Positions 1 through 5,752 of a stretch of 6,962 nucleotides of DNA are shown here, piece by piece; position 1 is the first letter of the stretch; the number at the start of each line of letters is the position of its first letter. Origin of the DNA: VFZS01 sp964353255 (GTDB taxonomy: Bacteria > Acidobacteriota > Terriglobia > Bryobacterales > Bryobacteraceae); NCBI GenBank assembly GCA_964353255.1, contig CAYGVJ010000198.1, forward strand, positions 1 to 6,962, given 5' to 3'. Below the pieces are notes generated by a model that was given only the letters and a program-made list of their open reading frames with translations, had not been told where the DNA came from and made no database searches. A program made the translations under genes and the position numbers.

Positions 1-782
1 TCGCCACCGCGGGCTGCAACGTGAACTGCAAGATGTGCCAGAACTGGGAGATCTCCCAGGTGCGGCCGGAGCAGGTCCGCAGCACCTATATGCCTCCGCG
101 TGAAGTGGCGGCCCTGGCCAAGGAGAACCGGTGCGCCTCGATCGCCTACACTTACAGCGAGCCAGTCATCTTCTACGAGTACATGGCGGATACGGCCGAG
201 GCCGGCCGCGCCCTTGGAGTCAAGAGCGCCGTGGTCACCGGCGGGTACGTCCTCGCCGAGCCTCTCAAGAGGCTGTGCCAGCAGGTGGACGCTGTCAAGG
301 TGGACCTGAAGGCCTTCTCCCAGAAGTTCTACAAGGAAGTGGTGAACGGCGACCTGAAGCCGGTGCTGGACGCCTTGGTGACCCTGCGCCAGCAGAACAT
401 GTGGACCGAGATCGTCTACCTGGTGGTGCCTACCTTGAACGACGGCGACCAGGAATTCAAGGCGCTGGCGCGGTGGGTCAAGACGGAGCTGGGGTTGGAT
501 GTGCCCCTGCACTTCTCGCGATTTCAGCCGCAGTACCTGCTGAGGAACCTTCCGCCGACGCCGTTGGATACTCTGGAGCGCGCCAAAGCCATCGCCGACG
601 CCGAGGGGATTCACTACGTCTACATCGGCAACATACCCGGCCATCCGGCGGAGAACACTTACTGCCCGAGGTGCCGCCGCGTGGTGGTGGAGCGCGAGGG
701 CTTCACGGTAAACAGAGTGCACATCCGGAAGGGCAAGTGCGCGTATTGCCAGCAGGCCATCGCCGGCTTGTGGCAGGGGTAG
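1..782 (+). CDS. amrS: AmmeMemoRadiSam system radical SAM enzyme, 5'-truncated by window edge
   Basis: Only the 3' part of the gene is present: the frame is already open at base 3 and ends at TAG 780-782, giving about 259 residues. I judge roughly 75-80 N-terminal residues to be missing compared with the usual family length. The radical SAM cluster motif CX3CX2C (C-N-V-N-C-K-M-C) is encoded at 15-38 and holds the 4Fe-4S cluster that cleaves S-adenosylmethionine. Next come the AYTYSEP segment and VVTGGY, which match the SAM-binding core of the AmrS branch of COG1180 (PflA-like). Near the C-terminus two CXXC pairs (YCPRC and KCAYC) form the zinc-ribbon-like tail typical of AmrS. The apparent GTG at 21 is an internal valine inside the cluster motif, so it is not the start. 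The protein should be cytosolic; its substrate is not established. It lies 7 bp upstream of the MEMO-AMMECR1 gene, so the two are probably co-transcribed. Confidence 0.93.
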   Translation, partial: ATAGCNVNCKMCQNWEISQVRPEQVRSTYMPPREVAALAKENRCASIAYTYSEPVIFYEYMADTAEAGRALGVKSAVVTGGYVLAEPLKRLCQQVDAVKVDLKAFSQKFYKEVVNGDLKPVLDALVTLRQQNMWTEIVYLVVPTLNDGDQEFKALARWVKTELGLDVPLHFSRFQPQYLLRNLPPTPLDTLERAKAIADAEGIHYVYIGNIPGHPAENTYCPRCRRVVVEREGFTVNRVHIRKGKCAYCQQAIAGLWQG

Positions 783-789
783 CGAGCGT

Positions 790-2340
790 ATGAGAAACCA
801 GACGGGTCTGCGAGTCCTTCTGCTGTCAATGATCTCGGGCGCCTTGCTGGTGGCGCCCAACTGTAGGAGTTCCGCCCAGAAACCGGTTAGCCGGCAGCCC
901 GCGGTGGCGGGAGCGTTCTACCCGGCGGATCCGCAGGAGCTCGGCAAGATGCTGGACGGGTTCCTGGCCCACGCGCAGGTTCCGGCCATTCAAGACCCTG
1001 TGCTGGCTCTGATCGTGCCCCACGCCGGCTACGTCTATTCCGGCGGAGTGGCGGCGCACTCCTACGCATTGCTCAAGGGCCGCAAGGTGACCAGAGTGGT
1101 GGTGATCGCCCCCTCCCACATCGATTCCTTCGACTTCTCGGCGGTCTACGACGGCGAGGCCTACGTCACGCCGCTGGGAAGCATCCCGGTGGACAAGGCC
1201 TTCGCCGCGAAGCTCGCCGGCATAAACCGGCTAATCAAGCTGTCCAGCCGCGGCCACGTCAGCTCGGGCGACCAGCGGGAGCATGCCCTCGAAGTGCAGC
1301 TCCCCTTCCTTCAGCGGACGCTGGGAGAGTTCAAGCTGGTGCCGATCATCATGGGCGCGCAGAACTACCAGATGAGCCGCGCCCTGGGGGTCTCCCTGGC
1401 CAAGTTGATTCCGGGGCCGGACACGCTGCTGGTGGCCAGCTCCGATCTCTCGCACTTCCACCCTTACGACGACGCCGTCAAGCTGGACCGCAAGACGCTC
1501 GAGGCAATTGAGGAATATGACTACCTCACCGCGTCGCGGAACTTCGAGGGCCGCATCTGGGAGGCCTGCGGCGGCGGGCCTGTCGTGGCCGCCATGATCG
1601 CCGCCGAGCGGCTGGGGGCCACCGAGGCGAAGTTGCTGAAGTACGCCAACTCCGGCGACGTGACCGGCGATCGCAGCCAGGTGGTCGGCTATGGCGCAGT
1701 GGCCGTGATCAAGTCTTCGACGCCGCGCGCCTCCAGCGGGCCGCAGTTCTCGCTCAACGAGCTGGAGCGGCAAGTCCTGCTGAGGACGGCCCGGAAGGCG
1801 GTCGAGACCGCGGTGAAGGAACGCCAGTTGTACCAGCCGCCCGCGGCCGGGTTCGACTCGCTCATGCGGGAGCGCGGAGCCTTCGTCACCCTGAAGGAAA
1901 AGGGGCAACTGAGGGGGTGCGTCGGTTACGTGGGAGCCACCAAGCCGCTGCTTCTGACGGTGCGGGACGTAGCCGCGATGGCCGCCGTCAACGACCGCCG
2001 CTTCCGGCCCGTCAGCACCGCGGAGCTGGACGAGCTGGAATACGAGATCTCGATACTGTCTCCGCTGCGCCGGGTGGCGGATGTCAAGGAGATCCGCGTG
2101 GGACAACATGGGCTGGTGATGAAGAAAGGCGACGCTGAGGGGCTGCTGCTGCCCCAGGTCCCCACCGAGCAGGGTTGGGACCGGATGACCTTTCTCCAGG
2201 AGACCTGCCTCAAAGCCGGGCTGCCTGCGCGCGCCTGGCAGGACCCGGACGCCGACCTCTTCATGTTCACGGCCCTGGTTTTCGGCGAACACCCAGCCGC
2301 TCAGAAACCGGCCCCACGACCAGGTTCACCACGGCCATAG
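790..2340 (+). CDS. amrB: Secreted MEMO-AMMECR1 fusion protein (AmmeMemoRadiSam proteins B and A)
   Basis: The protein has 516 residues. A Sec signal peptide is visible: basic start MRNQTGLR, hydrophobic core about 9-23, and a likely signal peptidase I site after SSA (27-29). Residues about 35-308 form a MEMO domain, related in fold to LigB-type extradiol dioxygenases. The putative metal/active-site residues are in family motifs: H78 (VPHAGY), H110 (PSH), H165 (EHALEVQLP), H222 (SSDLSHF) and C260 (EACGGGP). Residues about 320-500 form an AMMECR1 domain with its hallmark LRGCVGY (C377), NDRRF (401-405) and the ISILSPL strand (420-426). The last 15 residues are a proline-rich tail. Family activity in bacteria is unknown; human MEMO1 is a metal-binding protein. 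The ATG at 790 is chosen because it includes the whole signal peptide; its Shine-Dalgarno sequence is weak (GGGGT, 777-781), fitting coupling to amrS upstream. MEMO and AMMECR1 are more often separate proteins, and a signal peptide puts this one outside the cytoplasm, apart from AmrS. Confidence 0.92.
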   Translation: MRNQTGLRVLLLSMISGALLVAPNCRSSAQKPVSRQPAVAGAFYPADPQELGKMLDGFLAHAQVPAIQDPVLALIVPHAGYVYSGGVAAHSYALLKGRKVTRVVVIAPSHIDSFDFSAVYDGEAYVTPLGSIPVDKAFAAKLAGINRLIKLSSRGHVSSGDQREHALEVQLPFLQRTLGEFKLVPIIMGAQNYQMSRALGVSLAKLIPGPDTLLVASSDLSHFHPYDDAVKLDRKTLEAIEEYDYLTASRNFEGRIWEACGGGPVVAAMIAAERLGATEAKLLKYANSGDVTGDRSQVVGYGAVAVIKSSTPRASSGPQFSLNELERQVLLRTARKAVETAVKERQLYQPPAAGFDSLMRERGAFVTLKEKGQLRGCVGYVGATKPLLLTVRDVAAMAAVNDRRFRPVSTAELDELEYEISILSPLRRVADVKEIRVGQHGLVMKKGDAEGLLLPQVPTEQGWDRMTFLQETCLKAGLPARAWQDPDADLFMFTALVFGEHPAAQKPAPRPGSPRP

Positions 2341-2479
2341 TAGGACATGCTTCAGCTTGTCCAAAAGGTAGGACATGCTTCAGCTTGTCCAAAAGTAGGA
2401 CATGCTTCAGCTTGTCCAAAAGGTAGGACATGCTTCAGCTTGTCCCACTTGAGACTTGGACAAGCTGAAGCTTATCCCA
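2341..2479. repeat. Four tandem palindromic repeats plus one inverted copy
   Basis: The core GGACATGCTTCAGCTTGTCC, preceded each time by TA, occurs in identical form with cores at 2343, 2371, 2398 and 2426. The period is 28, 27 and 28 bp, and the linkers are only AAAAGG or AAAAG. The core is itself an imperfect palindrome: 8 of 10 pairs match (GGACA/TGTCC and GCT/AGC). A fifth, inverted copy at 2458-2479 matches the 22-bp unit at 19 of 22 positions. The array begins right after the stop codon of the MEMO-AMMECR1 gene, in the gap between convergent genes. This fits an extragenic REP/BIME-like palindromic element; a set of protein-binding sites is the alternative. Reading frames through it only translate the repeat. 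Confidence 0.9.
2424..2479. terminator. Large hairpin, possible bidirectional terminator between convergent genes
   Basis: Repeat copy 4 (2424-2445) pairs with the inverted copy (2458-2479) in a 22-bp stem with three mismatches and a 12-nt loop. The 14 pairs next to the loop are perfect. It stands between the ends of two converging transcription units (stops at 2340 and 2607). There is no T-tract on the + strand; the - strand has only TTTT after the stem. It could stop transcription from both sides or be only a by-product of the repeat family. Confidence 0.4.
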
Positions 2480-2514
2480 CTCGTCCTCAAACACGCCCAG
2501 ACGCCGCCGGACGC

Positions 2515-2593
2515 TCATTTGCGGCGGCGTGCGACCGCTTCAGCCGCCGCCCCCAGCGCCGGCGCCACGTTCACCACCCCCATAGGCAGGGCG
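2515..2593 (-). pseudogene. Displaced original 3' end of the spermidine-synthase-like gene
   Basis: Read on the - strand, this piece encodes MGVVNVAPA followed by LGAAAEAVARRRK and a TGA stop (2515-2517). The first nine residues are identical to residues 746-754 of the membrane protein encoded at 3438-5729, in the same codon register. The basic tail agrees with that protein's own N-terminal half, where the matching helix ends in an arginine-rich stretch (about 191-212). If the 911 bp from one repeat copy to the other were removed, the large gene would continue into this piece without a frameshift and end at 767 residues. It has no start of its own, so I call it a stranded gene end, not a gene. 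Confidence 0.65.
2557..2593. repeat. 37-bp direct repeat, left copy
   Basis: This copy matches 3468-3504 at 36 of 37 positions in the same orientation; the one difference is G at 2585 against A at 3496. It encodes the same C-terminal segment of the membrane protein and is continuous with the displaced gene end. It ends 13 bp from the toxin stop codon and forms one boundary of the toxin-antitoxin islet. Confidence 0.9.
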
Positions 2594-2606
2594 CCTACAC
2601 CCACGC

Positions 2607-3077
2607 TCACCCCAGCGCCGAAGCCAGCGCGCGGAAGAACTCTGCGGGTGTGGCAATCCGCAGCCCAGTGCGTTTGGCGACGCCCGGCGTGAAGTGCTTC
2701 GTGTTGTGAGTCAGCAGCCAATCCGGCTTGGCGGCTGATGCGGACAGGACCACCGGCACATCCGACCCATGCCGCATGAGGTGGCGGCTTCTCCCAACCA
2801 GATCGCACTCAGGATACGGGACCACCTCGGGGGCCGTCAGCTTGATCAGGCGGTGATAATCCTCGATCAACTTGTCAGCGGCCGGCGAGGTGAGCCGACC
2901 CGCATGAAGAATCAGGTTGTCCTCGACCTCGTCCCGCACCACTTCCGCCAGAACCAACCGGCAGACGCCGGCGGCGCAGAGTGACAAGACAGCCTTGTCC
3001 AGCCCCCACGGAGAGATGATCCCGCCAGTGAGTACATTCGAGTCCAGAAACAGGCGCAGACGCCGGCTGCGGTTCAT
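2607..3077 (-). CDS. PIN-domain toxin (VapC-like ribonuclease, PIN_3/COG1569 type)
   Basis: The protein has 156 residues, a usual size for a single-domain PIN toxin. Toxins of this family are metal-dependent ribonucleases that block growth by cutting RNA and are neutralised by a partner antitoxin. The first acidic residue is D12 in LFLDSNVL. E45 in LVLAEVVRDE and D106 in GSDVPVV fit the next acidic positions. The final motif is LLTHNTKHF (121-129), with N125 where many VapC proteins have Asp; the T-x-N-x-x-HF form is familiar from the PIN_3 branch, so I do not read it as damage. The start ATG (3077-3075) overlaps the antitoxin stop TGA in an ATGA, typical of translational coupling in toxin-antitoxin operons. 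The stop is TGA 2609-2607. RNA target unknown. Confidence 0.87.
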   Translation of the reverse strand: MNRSRRLRLFLDSNVLTGGIISPWGLDKAVLSLCAAGVCRLVLAEVVRDEVEDNLILHAGRLTSPAADKLIEDYHRLIKLTAPEVVPYPECDLVGRSRHLMRHGSDVPVVLSASAAKPDWLLTHNTKHFTPGVAKRTGLRIATPAEFFRALASALG

Positions 3078-3412
3078 TTGCCGCGGCCCGCTCTGGTTCG
3101 TCCCGCAGGCCCGCCTCTGCCGTATCGCCGGGCATACACGCGCTTCCGAGCCTCCGGCAGCGTGGCCAGGATGTCAGCGGGCCTCGCGCCAGCTTCAGCG
3201 AGAGCCGAACTGATCCGCCGGCAAAGATGCTCGAAGCGCCGTTGCTCCGGCAGCAGCATGAGTCCGTCACCCAGTCGCAAAACCGCGAAAGGCGCGCCGT
3301 TTCGCAGACCCAGGGACTCCCGAAATTGCTTGGGCACGGTGATCTGCCCTTTCTCGCCGATTCTGGTGGTGGTTAGGTACTCGACGGTCTCGCCCGAGAT
3401 GCTGTTCGCCAT
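3074..3412 (-). CDS. AbrB/SpoVT-type antitoxin
   Basis: The protein has 112 residues. Residues about 13-55 form a swapped-hairpin AbrB DNA-binding domain: TRIGEKGQITVPKQFRESLG, then a strand pair ending in GDGLMLLP. Such domains bind palindromic operators as dimers. The C-terminal half (about 56-112) is rich in Arg and Ala and should be the part that wraps the toxin; its last dozen residues (RGGPAGRTRAGRGK) are very basic and probably disordered. The open frame extends upstream to 3451, but I place the start at ATG 3412-3410 because a strong AGGAGG lies 7 nt before it, and because the longer form would run through the operator palindrome. It overlaps the toxin gene by 4 nt. It is expected to be co-transcribed with the toxin and to repress the operon with it. 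Confidence 0.88.
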   Translation of the reverse strand: MANSISGETVEYLTTTRIGEKGQITVPKQFRESLGLRNGAPFAVLRLGDGLMLLPEQRRFEHLCRRISSALAEAGARPADILATLPEARKRVYARRYGRGGPAGRTRAGRGK

Positions 3413-3419
3413 GGTCCAG

Positions 3420-3425
3420 CCTCCT
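3420..3425 (-). promoter_or_regulatory. Ribosome-binding site of the antitoxin gene (fixes its start)
   Basis: On the - strand this reads AGGAGG, 7 nt before the ATG at 3412. It is a full consensus Shine-Dalgarno sequence at ideal spacing, which excludes the longer frame starting at 3451. It directly adjoins the operator palindrome. Confidence 0.85.
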
Positions 3426-3442
3426 GGTAGGAATATCCTACC
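3426..3442. promoter_or_regulatory. Palindromic operator of the toxin-antitoxin operon
   Basis: This is a perfect 7-bp inverted repeat, GGTAGGA and TCCTACC, separated by 3 bp. It lies between the predicted -10 element and the antitoxin ribosome-binding site, where AbrB-type antitoxins usually bind to repress their own promoter. The TAG stop codon of the upstream membrane-protein gene (3440-3438) falls inside the palindrome. Confidence 0.65.
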
Positions 3443-3464
3443 ACACCTCACCTCTGCTCGCCAA
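3435..3464 (-). promoter_or_regulatory. Predicted promoter of the toxin-antitoxin operon
   Basis: On the - strand, TTGGCG (3464-3459, 4/6 match to the -35 consensus) is followed after 18 bp by TAGGAT (3440-3435, 4/6 match to the -10 consensus). The -10 overlaps the palindromic operator. The whole promoter lies inside the islet, so the pair could be expressed at any insertion site. The match is only moderate. Confidence 0.35.
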
Positions 3465-5729
3465 CGCCGCCGGCGCCACGTTCACCACCCCCATAAGCAG
3501 GGCGGTCTCCAGGAAGCCGAAGACCGGAACAAGGTACGCGCTCAACAGGACCGCGCCCAGGCACGCCCCCGCCAGATCCAGAGCGTAGAGGGTTCCCGGG
3601 CTGCCCCCTGCGCCTTTCGCGCCGGCGAAGAACACCCGGCTGGCTACCGGGAACTGATACCCGCCCAGCAGGCCGCCGAGCAGAGCCGCCACAGGAAACA
3701 GGATCTGGCTGACCCAAAAAAGCGCCGACGGACTGCTGATCCGCGCCAGCCCCTCAAACAACCCGTACAGCGCGAGCGGAGACAATGCCGCCACGGCCTG
3801 CACCGTGGCCAGCGCTCGCATCCCCGCCCCGCTCCGCACTCCCAGGAAGCTCCCCAGCGCCATACCCGCCATGAAGCCCGCGATGACGATGGCGAGCTGG
3901 TGGTACACGTAGCCATAGATGGCCTGAAAGCCCAGCAGGAGTAACATTTCCAGGCCGATCAGCGTAAAGCCCATCGCGGTCACGCAGTAGCCGGCGCTCG
4001 CCCGCGGACGGCGCTCCTTCCGGGGCAGCCAGCGCAACAGCGCGGCCAGCGCCAGCAGGAGCAGCCCCACTGCCGCCGCGATCCCGCCGAACTTCGCCTC
4101 GGCCAAAAACTGGAAAACTTGGCGATAGCCTCGGTTGAACTGCGTGCTCCACAAGGCCACGTTGAAGTAGTAGGCGATGGGTGCAAAGTCCCGGTTGACC
4201 GGCGTTTCCGCCCGCGGCCGTATCTGCGATTCCAGATCGCGCAGGCGCTCCGCCGTCATGCGGAACGGGAGGTAGTACTCCCGCACATAGCTGGTCCGCA
4301 AGCCTCGTACATGAAGCCGGGCGATCAGCTCCCGGGCGTCGGCGGTGACGATCCCCGCCCGAGTGGCGGCGAAGAAATGCACCGCGGGACCGGGAATGGC
4401 CACTACCTCGGGAAAAACCTGGCGCAAGGTGTTATTGATGCATCGCAGGAAGTCGGCCAACTCCGGGCTGATATAGTTCTCTGCCGCCGGGAGCTGGAAG
4501 GAAAAAATCCCTCCAGGGGCCAGCCTTCGGGCGGCCTCGCGGAAGAACTCGACGGTGTAGAAGCGGTTCAACTGCGCCGTGCGAGGCTCCGGGAGGTTGA
4601 CGATGATGACGTCGAAAGTGGAATCGGTCGCCTTCAGGAACAGGCGCCCGTCGGCACTGTGCATGCGCACCCGGGCATCGGCCCGCAGGGGCATCCATTG
4701 CCTCGGGAAGTAGTCCCTGGCCAGATCGAGAATGGCAGGGTCCAGCTCGACATAGTCAACGCGCTCAACAGTGGGATGCTGGAGGGCCTCGGAGAGGCTG
4801 CCGTTGAGCCCGCCGCCGATCAGCAGCAAGCTCCGGGGCGCCGGGTGCTCCAGCAGCGCGAAGTGCACGGCTTCCTCGGCCGCCGCCGGGTCGGGCGCGT
4901 GGAACACAACCAGACCGCTTTCCATCAGGCTGCGGCTGCCCTCCGTCTCCACCACCGCCAGACTGCCGTATACGGAGTTGCGTGTTGCCGCCAGGTGGAA
5001 GCCGCGCCAGAGGTAGCTGAGCGAGACGGCCTCCACTCGGCGGCTGGCCGCAAAGCACAGAACTGCGCCGATCAGCAACGCCGCGGTCACCGTGCGGCGC
5101 ATGGCGCGCGCTCGAATGACCAGGCCGGCGGCGGCCAGCAGGTTCAGCAAGCCGACCAACGAGGCGATCTCAAACGGGCTCAGATAGCGGATCAACACCA
5201 GGCTGGCCAGAATCCCGCCCACGCCGGAACCCGCCGCCTCCAACAGGTACACCACCCCAGTGGCCCGTGCGGTGGACGCGCCGGCTTCCTCCGCGTAGAG
5301 CCGGCTGCCCGCCGCAAACAGCCAGCCCGACAGCGCACAGAAAGCGCTGAGCACTAGAAAGGAAACCGCCAGCATCGGGCCGGGACCCAGGATTTCTCCA
5401 GGGAGGGACTGGAAAACCCACCGGCTGGCGCGGGCCGCCCAGATCGTGACCGGGAAAGCCGCGGCAATGAGGACCTCGAGACCGGCCACAAGCCGGCGCG
5501 CCGGGCGCAGGCGCGCGACCAGGCGGCCCAAGAGGCTGCTGCCCACGGCAGCCCAGAACAGCCAGCTCGCCAGCATCAGGCCGAGCGAAACCTCGTTCCC
5601 GTAAAAGATCACGATCAGCTCGCGCATCAGCACGATCTGCGCGACTACTGCCGTGAAGCCGATCAGGACGAGGACCGCCCGGATGGTCCACGCAGCCGCC
5701 GGTTCTGGAAGGTTCTTTTGAGAGTCCAC
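3438..5729 (-). CDS. Membrane-embedded spermidine-synthase-like protein (two membrane halves around a SAM-binding domain)
   Basis: The protein has 763 residues. About six or seven hydrophobic helices fill 17-230, a Rossmann-type domain follows (about 240-545), then about six more helices (549-755). The two membrane halves are homologous: GFTAVVAQ at 24 against GFTLIGLE at 587, and VYLLEAAGSGVGG at 160 against LYALDLAGACLGA at 714. The central domain has LLIGGG (302-307), E328 in DYVELD and D360 in the SADGRLFL strand, as in spermidine synthases. However, the loop after GGG is LNG instead of DGG, and the catalytic D-x-x-DP stretch is replaced by NLPEPRTAQLNRFY (378-391). TPVNRDFAPIAYYF (509-522) is a further motif of this membrane-fused family. 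Aminopropyl transfer is therefore doubtful; another SAM-dependent reaction is possible. The only suitable start is GTG 5729, with no clear ribosome-binding site; an in-frame stop lies seven codons before it. The last nine residues come from the inserted islet. Confidence 0.85.
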   Translation of the reverse strand: MDSQKNLPEPAAAWTIRAVLVLIGFTAVVAQIVLMRELIVIFYGNEVSLGLMLASWLFWAAVGSSLLGRLVARLRPARRLVAGLEVLIAAAFPVTIWAARASRWVFQSLPGEILGPGPMLAVSFLVLSAFCALSGWLFAAGSRLYAEEAGASTARATGVVYLLEAAGSGVGGILASLVLIRYLSPFEIASLVGLLNLLAAAGLVIRARAMRRTVTAALLIGAVLCFAASRRVEAVSLSYLWRGFHLAATRNSVYGSLAVVETEGSRSLMESGLVVFHAPDPAAAEEAVHFALLEHPAPRSLLLIGGGLNGSLSEALQHPTVERVDYVELDPAILDLARDYFPRQWMPLRADARVRMHSADGRLFLKATDSTFDVIIVNLPEPRTAQLNRFYTVEFFREAARRLAPGGIFSFQLPAAENYISPELADFLRCINNTLRQVFPEVVAIPGPAVHFFAATRAGIVTADARELIARLHVRGLRTSYVREYYLPFRMTAERLRDLESQIRPRAETPVNRDFAPIAYYFNVALWSTQFNRGYRQVFQFLAEAKFGGIAAAVGLLLLALAALLRWLPRKERRPRASAGYCVTAMGFTLIGLEMLLLLGFQAIYGYVYHQLAIVIAGFMAGMALGSFLGVRSGAGMRALATVQAVAALSPLALYGLFEGLARISSPSALFWVSQILFPVAALLGGLLGGYQFPVASRVFFAGAKGAGGSPGTLYALDLAGACLGAVLLSAYLVPVFGFLETALLMGVVNVAPAALASRGEVW
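3468..3504. repeat. 37-bp direct repeat, right copy
   Basis: This is the partner of 2557-2593 (36/37 identical, same orientation, 911 bp apart). It lies inside the 3' end of the membrane-protein gene, where it encodes ALLMGVVNVAPA (residues 743-754). Past this copy the reading frame enters islet sequence and ends nine codons later. Confidence 0.9.
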
Positions 5730-5746
5730 GGCAACAGGGCTAAACT
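5718..5746 (+). promoter_or_regulatory. Promoter of the DUF362 gene, placed for a leaderless transcript
   Basis: TTGAGA (5718-5723, 5/6 match to the -35 consensus) is followed after 17 bp by TAAACT (5741-5746, 4/6, TAnnnT form). Six bases separate the -10 from the ATG at 5753, so transcription would start at or next to the A of the start codon. Most of the promoter lies inside the first codons of the divergent membrane-protein gene. A CATAAT on the opposite strand (5755-5750) could be that gene's -10, but it has no convincing -35. Confidence 0.5.
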
Positions 5747-5752
5747 TTGATT

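Larger units (their letters stand above)
2594..3467 (-). mobile_element. Toxin-antitoxin islet bounded by 37-bp direct repeats
   Basis: These 874 bp hold the antitoxin gene, the toxin gene, their probable promoter and operator, and almost nothing else. A near-perfect 37-bp direct repeat bounds each side. The repeat is part of the coding sequence of the membrane-protein gene, so the layout looks like insertion at a gene's 3' end with a duplicated junction that restores the gene's end. This resembles attachment-site integration, but no integrase, transposase or terminal inverted repeat is present. An unequal crossover or break-repair capture could give the same picture. The repeats and layout are directly seen; mobility is inferred. 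Confidence 0.5.

Noticed and set aside
847..876. Lipoprotein signal (lipobox) at C25 of the MEMO-AMMECR1 protein
   Set aside because: The residues before the Cys are A-P-N, not a small residue at -1 and Leu at -3; the SSA cleavage site four residues later is a better fit.
1231..2292. 353-residue - strand frame opposite the MEMO-AMMECR1 gene
   Set aside because: Antisense shadow of a well-supported gene, with low-complexity composition and no recognisable motif.
2367..2428. GGTAGGA in repeat linkers as extra antitoxin operator half-sites
   Set aside because: The 7-mer occurs at 2367 and 2422 as in the operator, but without the matching TCCTACC arm; coincidence is likely.
2341..2445. CRISPR array
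   Set aside because: The repeats are regular, but the linkers are only 5-6 bp and nearly constant (AAAAG/AAAAGG); there are no unique spacers and no cas genes.
2347..2709. 120-residue frame on the + strand across the repeat array
   Set aside because: Its N-terminal half is a translation of the tandem repeat and the rest is antisense to the displaced gene end and the toxin gene; there is no ribosome-binding site.
2557..3504. Integron cassette or insertion sequence
   Set aside because: There is no attC-like folded site, no transposase or integrase, and the bounding repeats are direct and made of host coding sequence.
4119..5357. 412-residue + strand frame opposite the membrane-protein gene
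   Set aside because: It is a GC-rich mirror frame, rich in Gln, Arg and Gly, without domains; the - strand gene has clear family motifs throughout.
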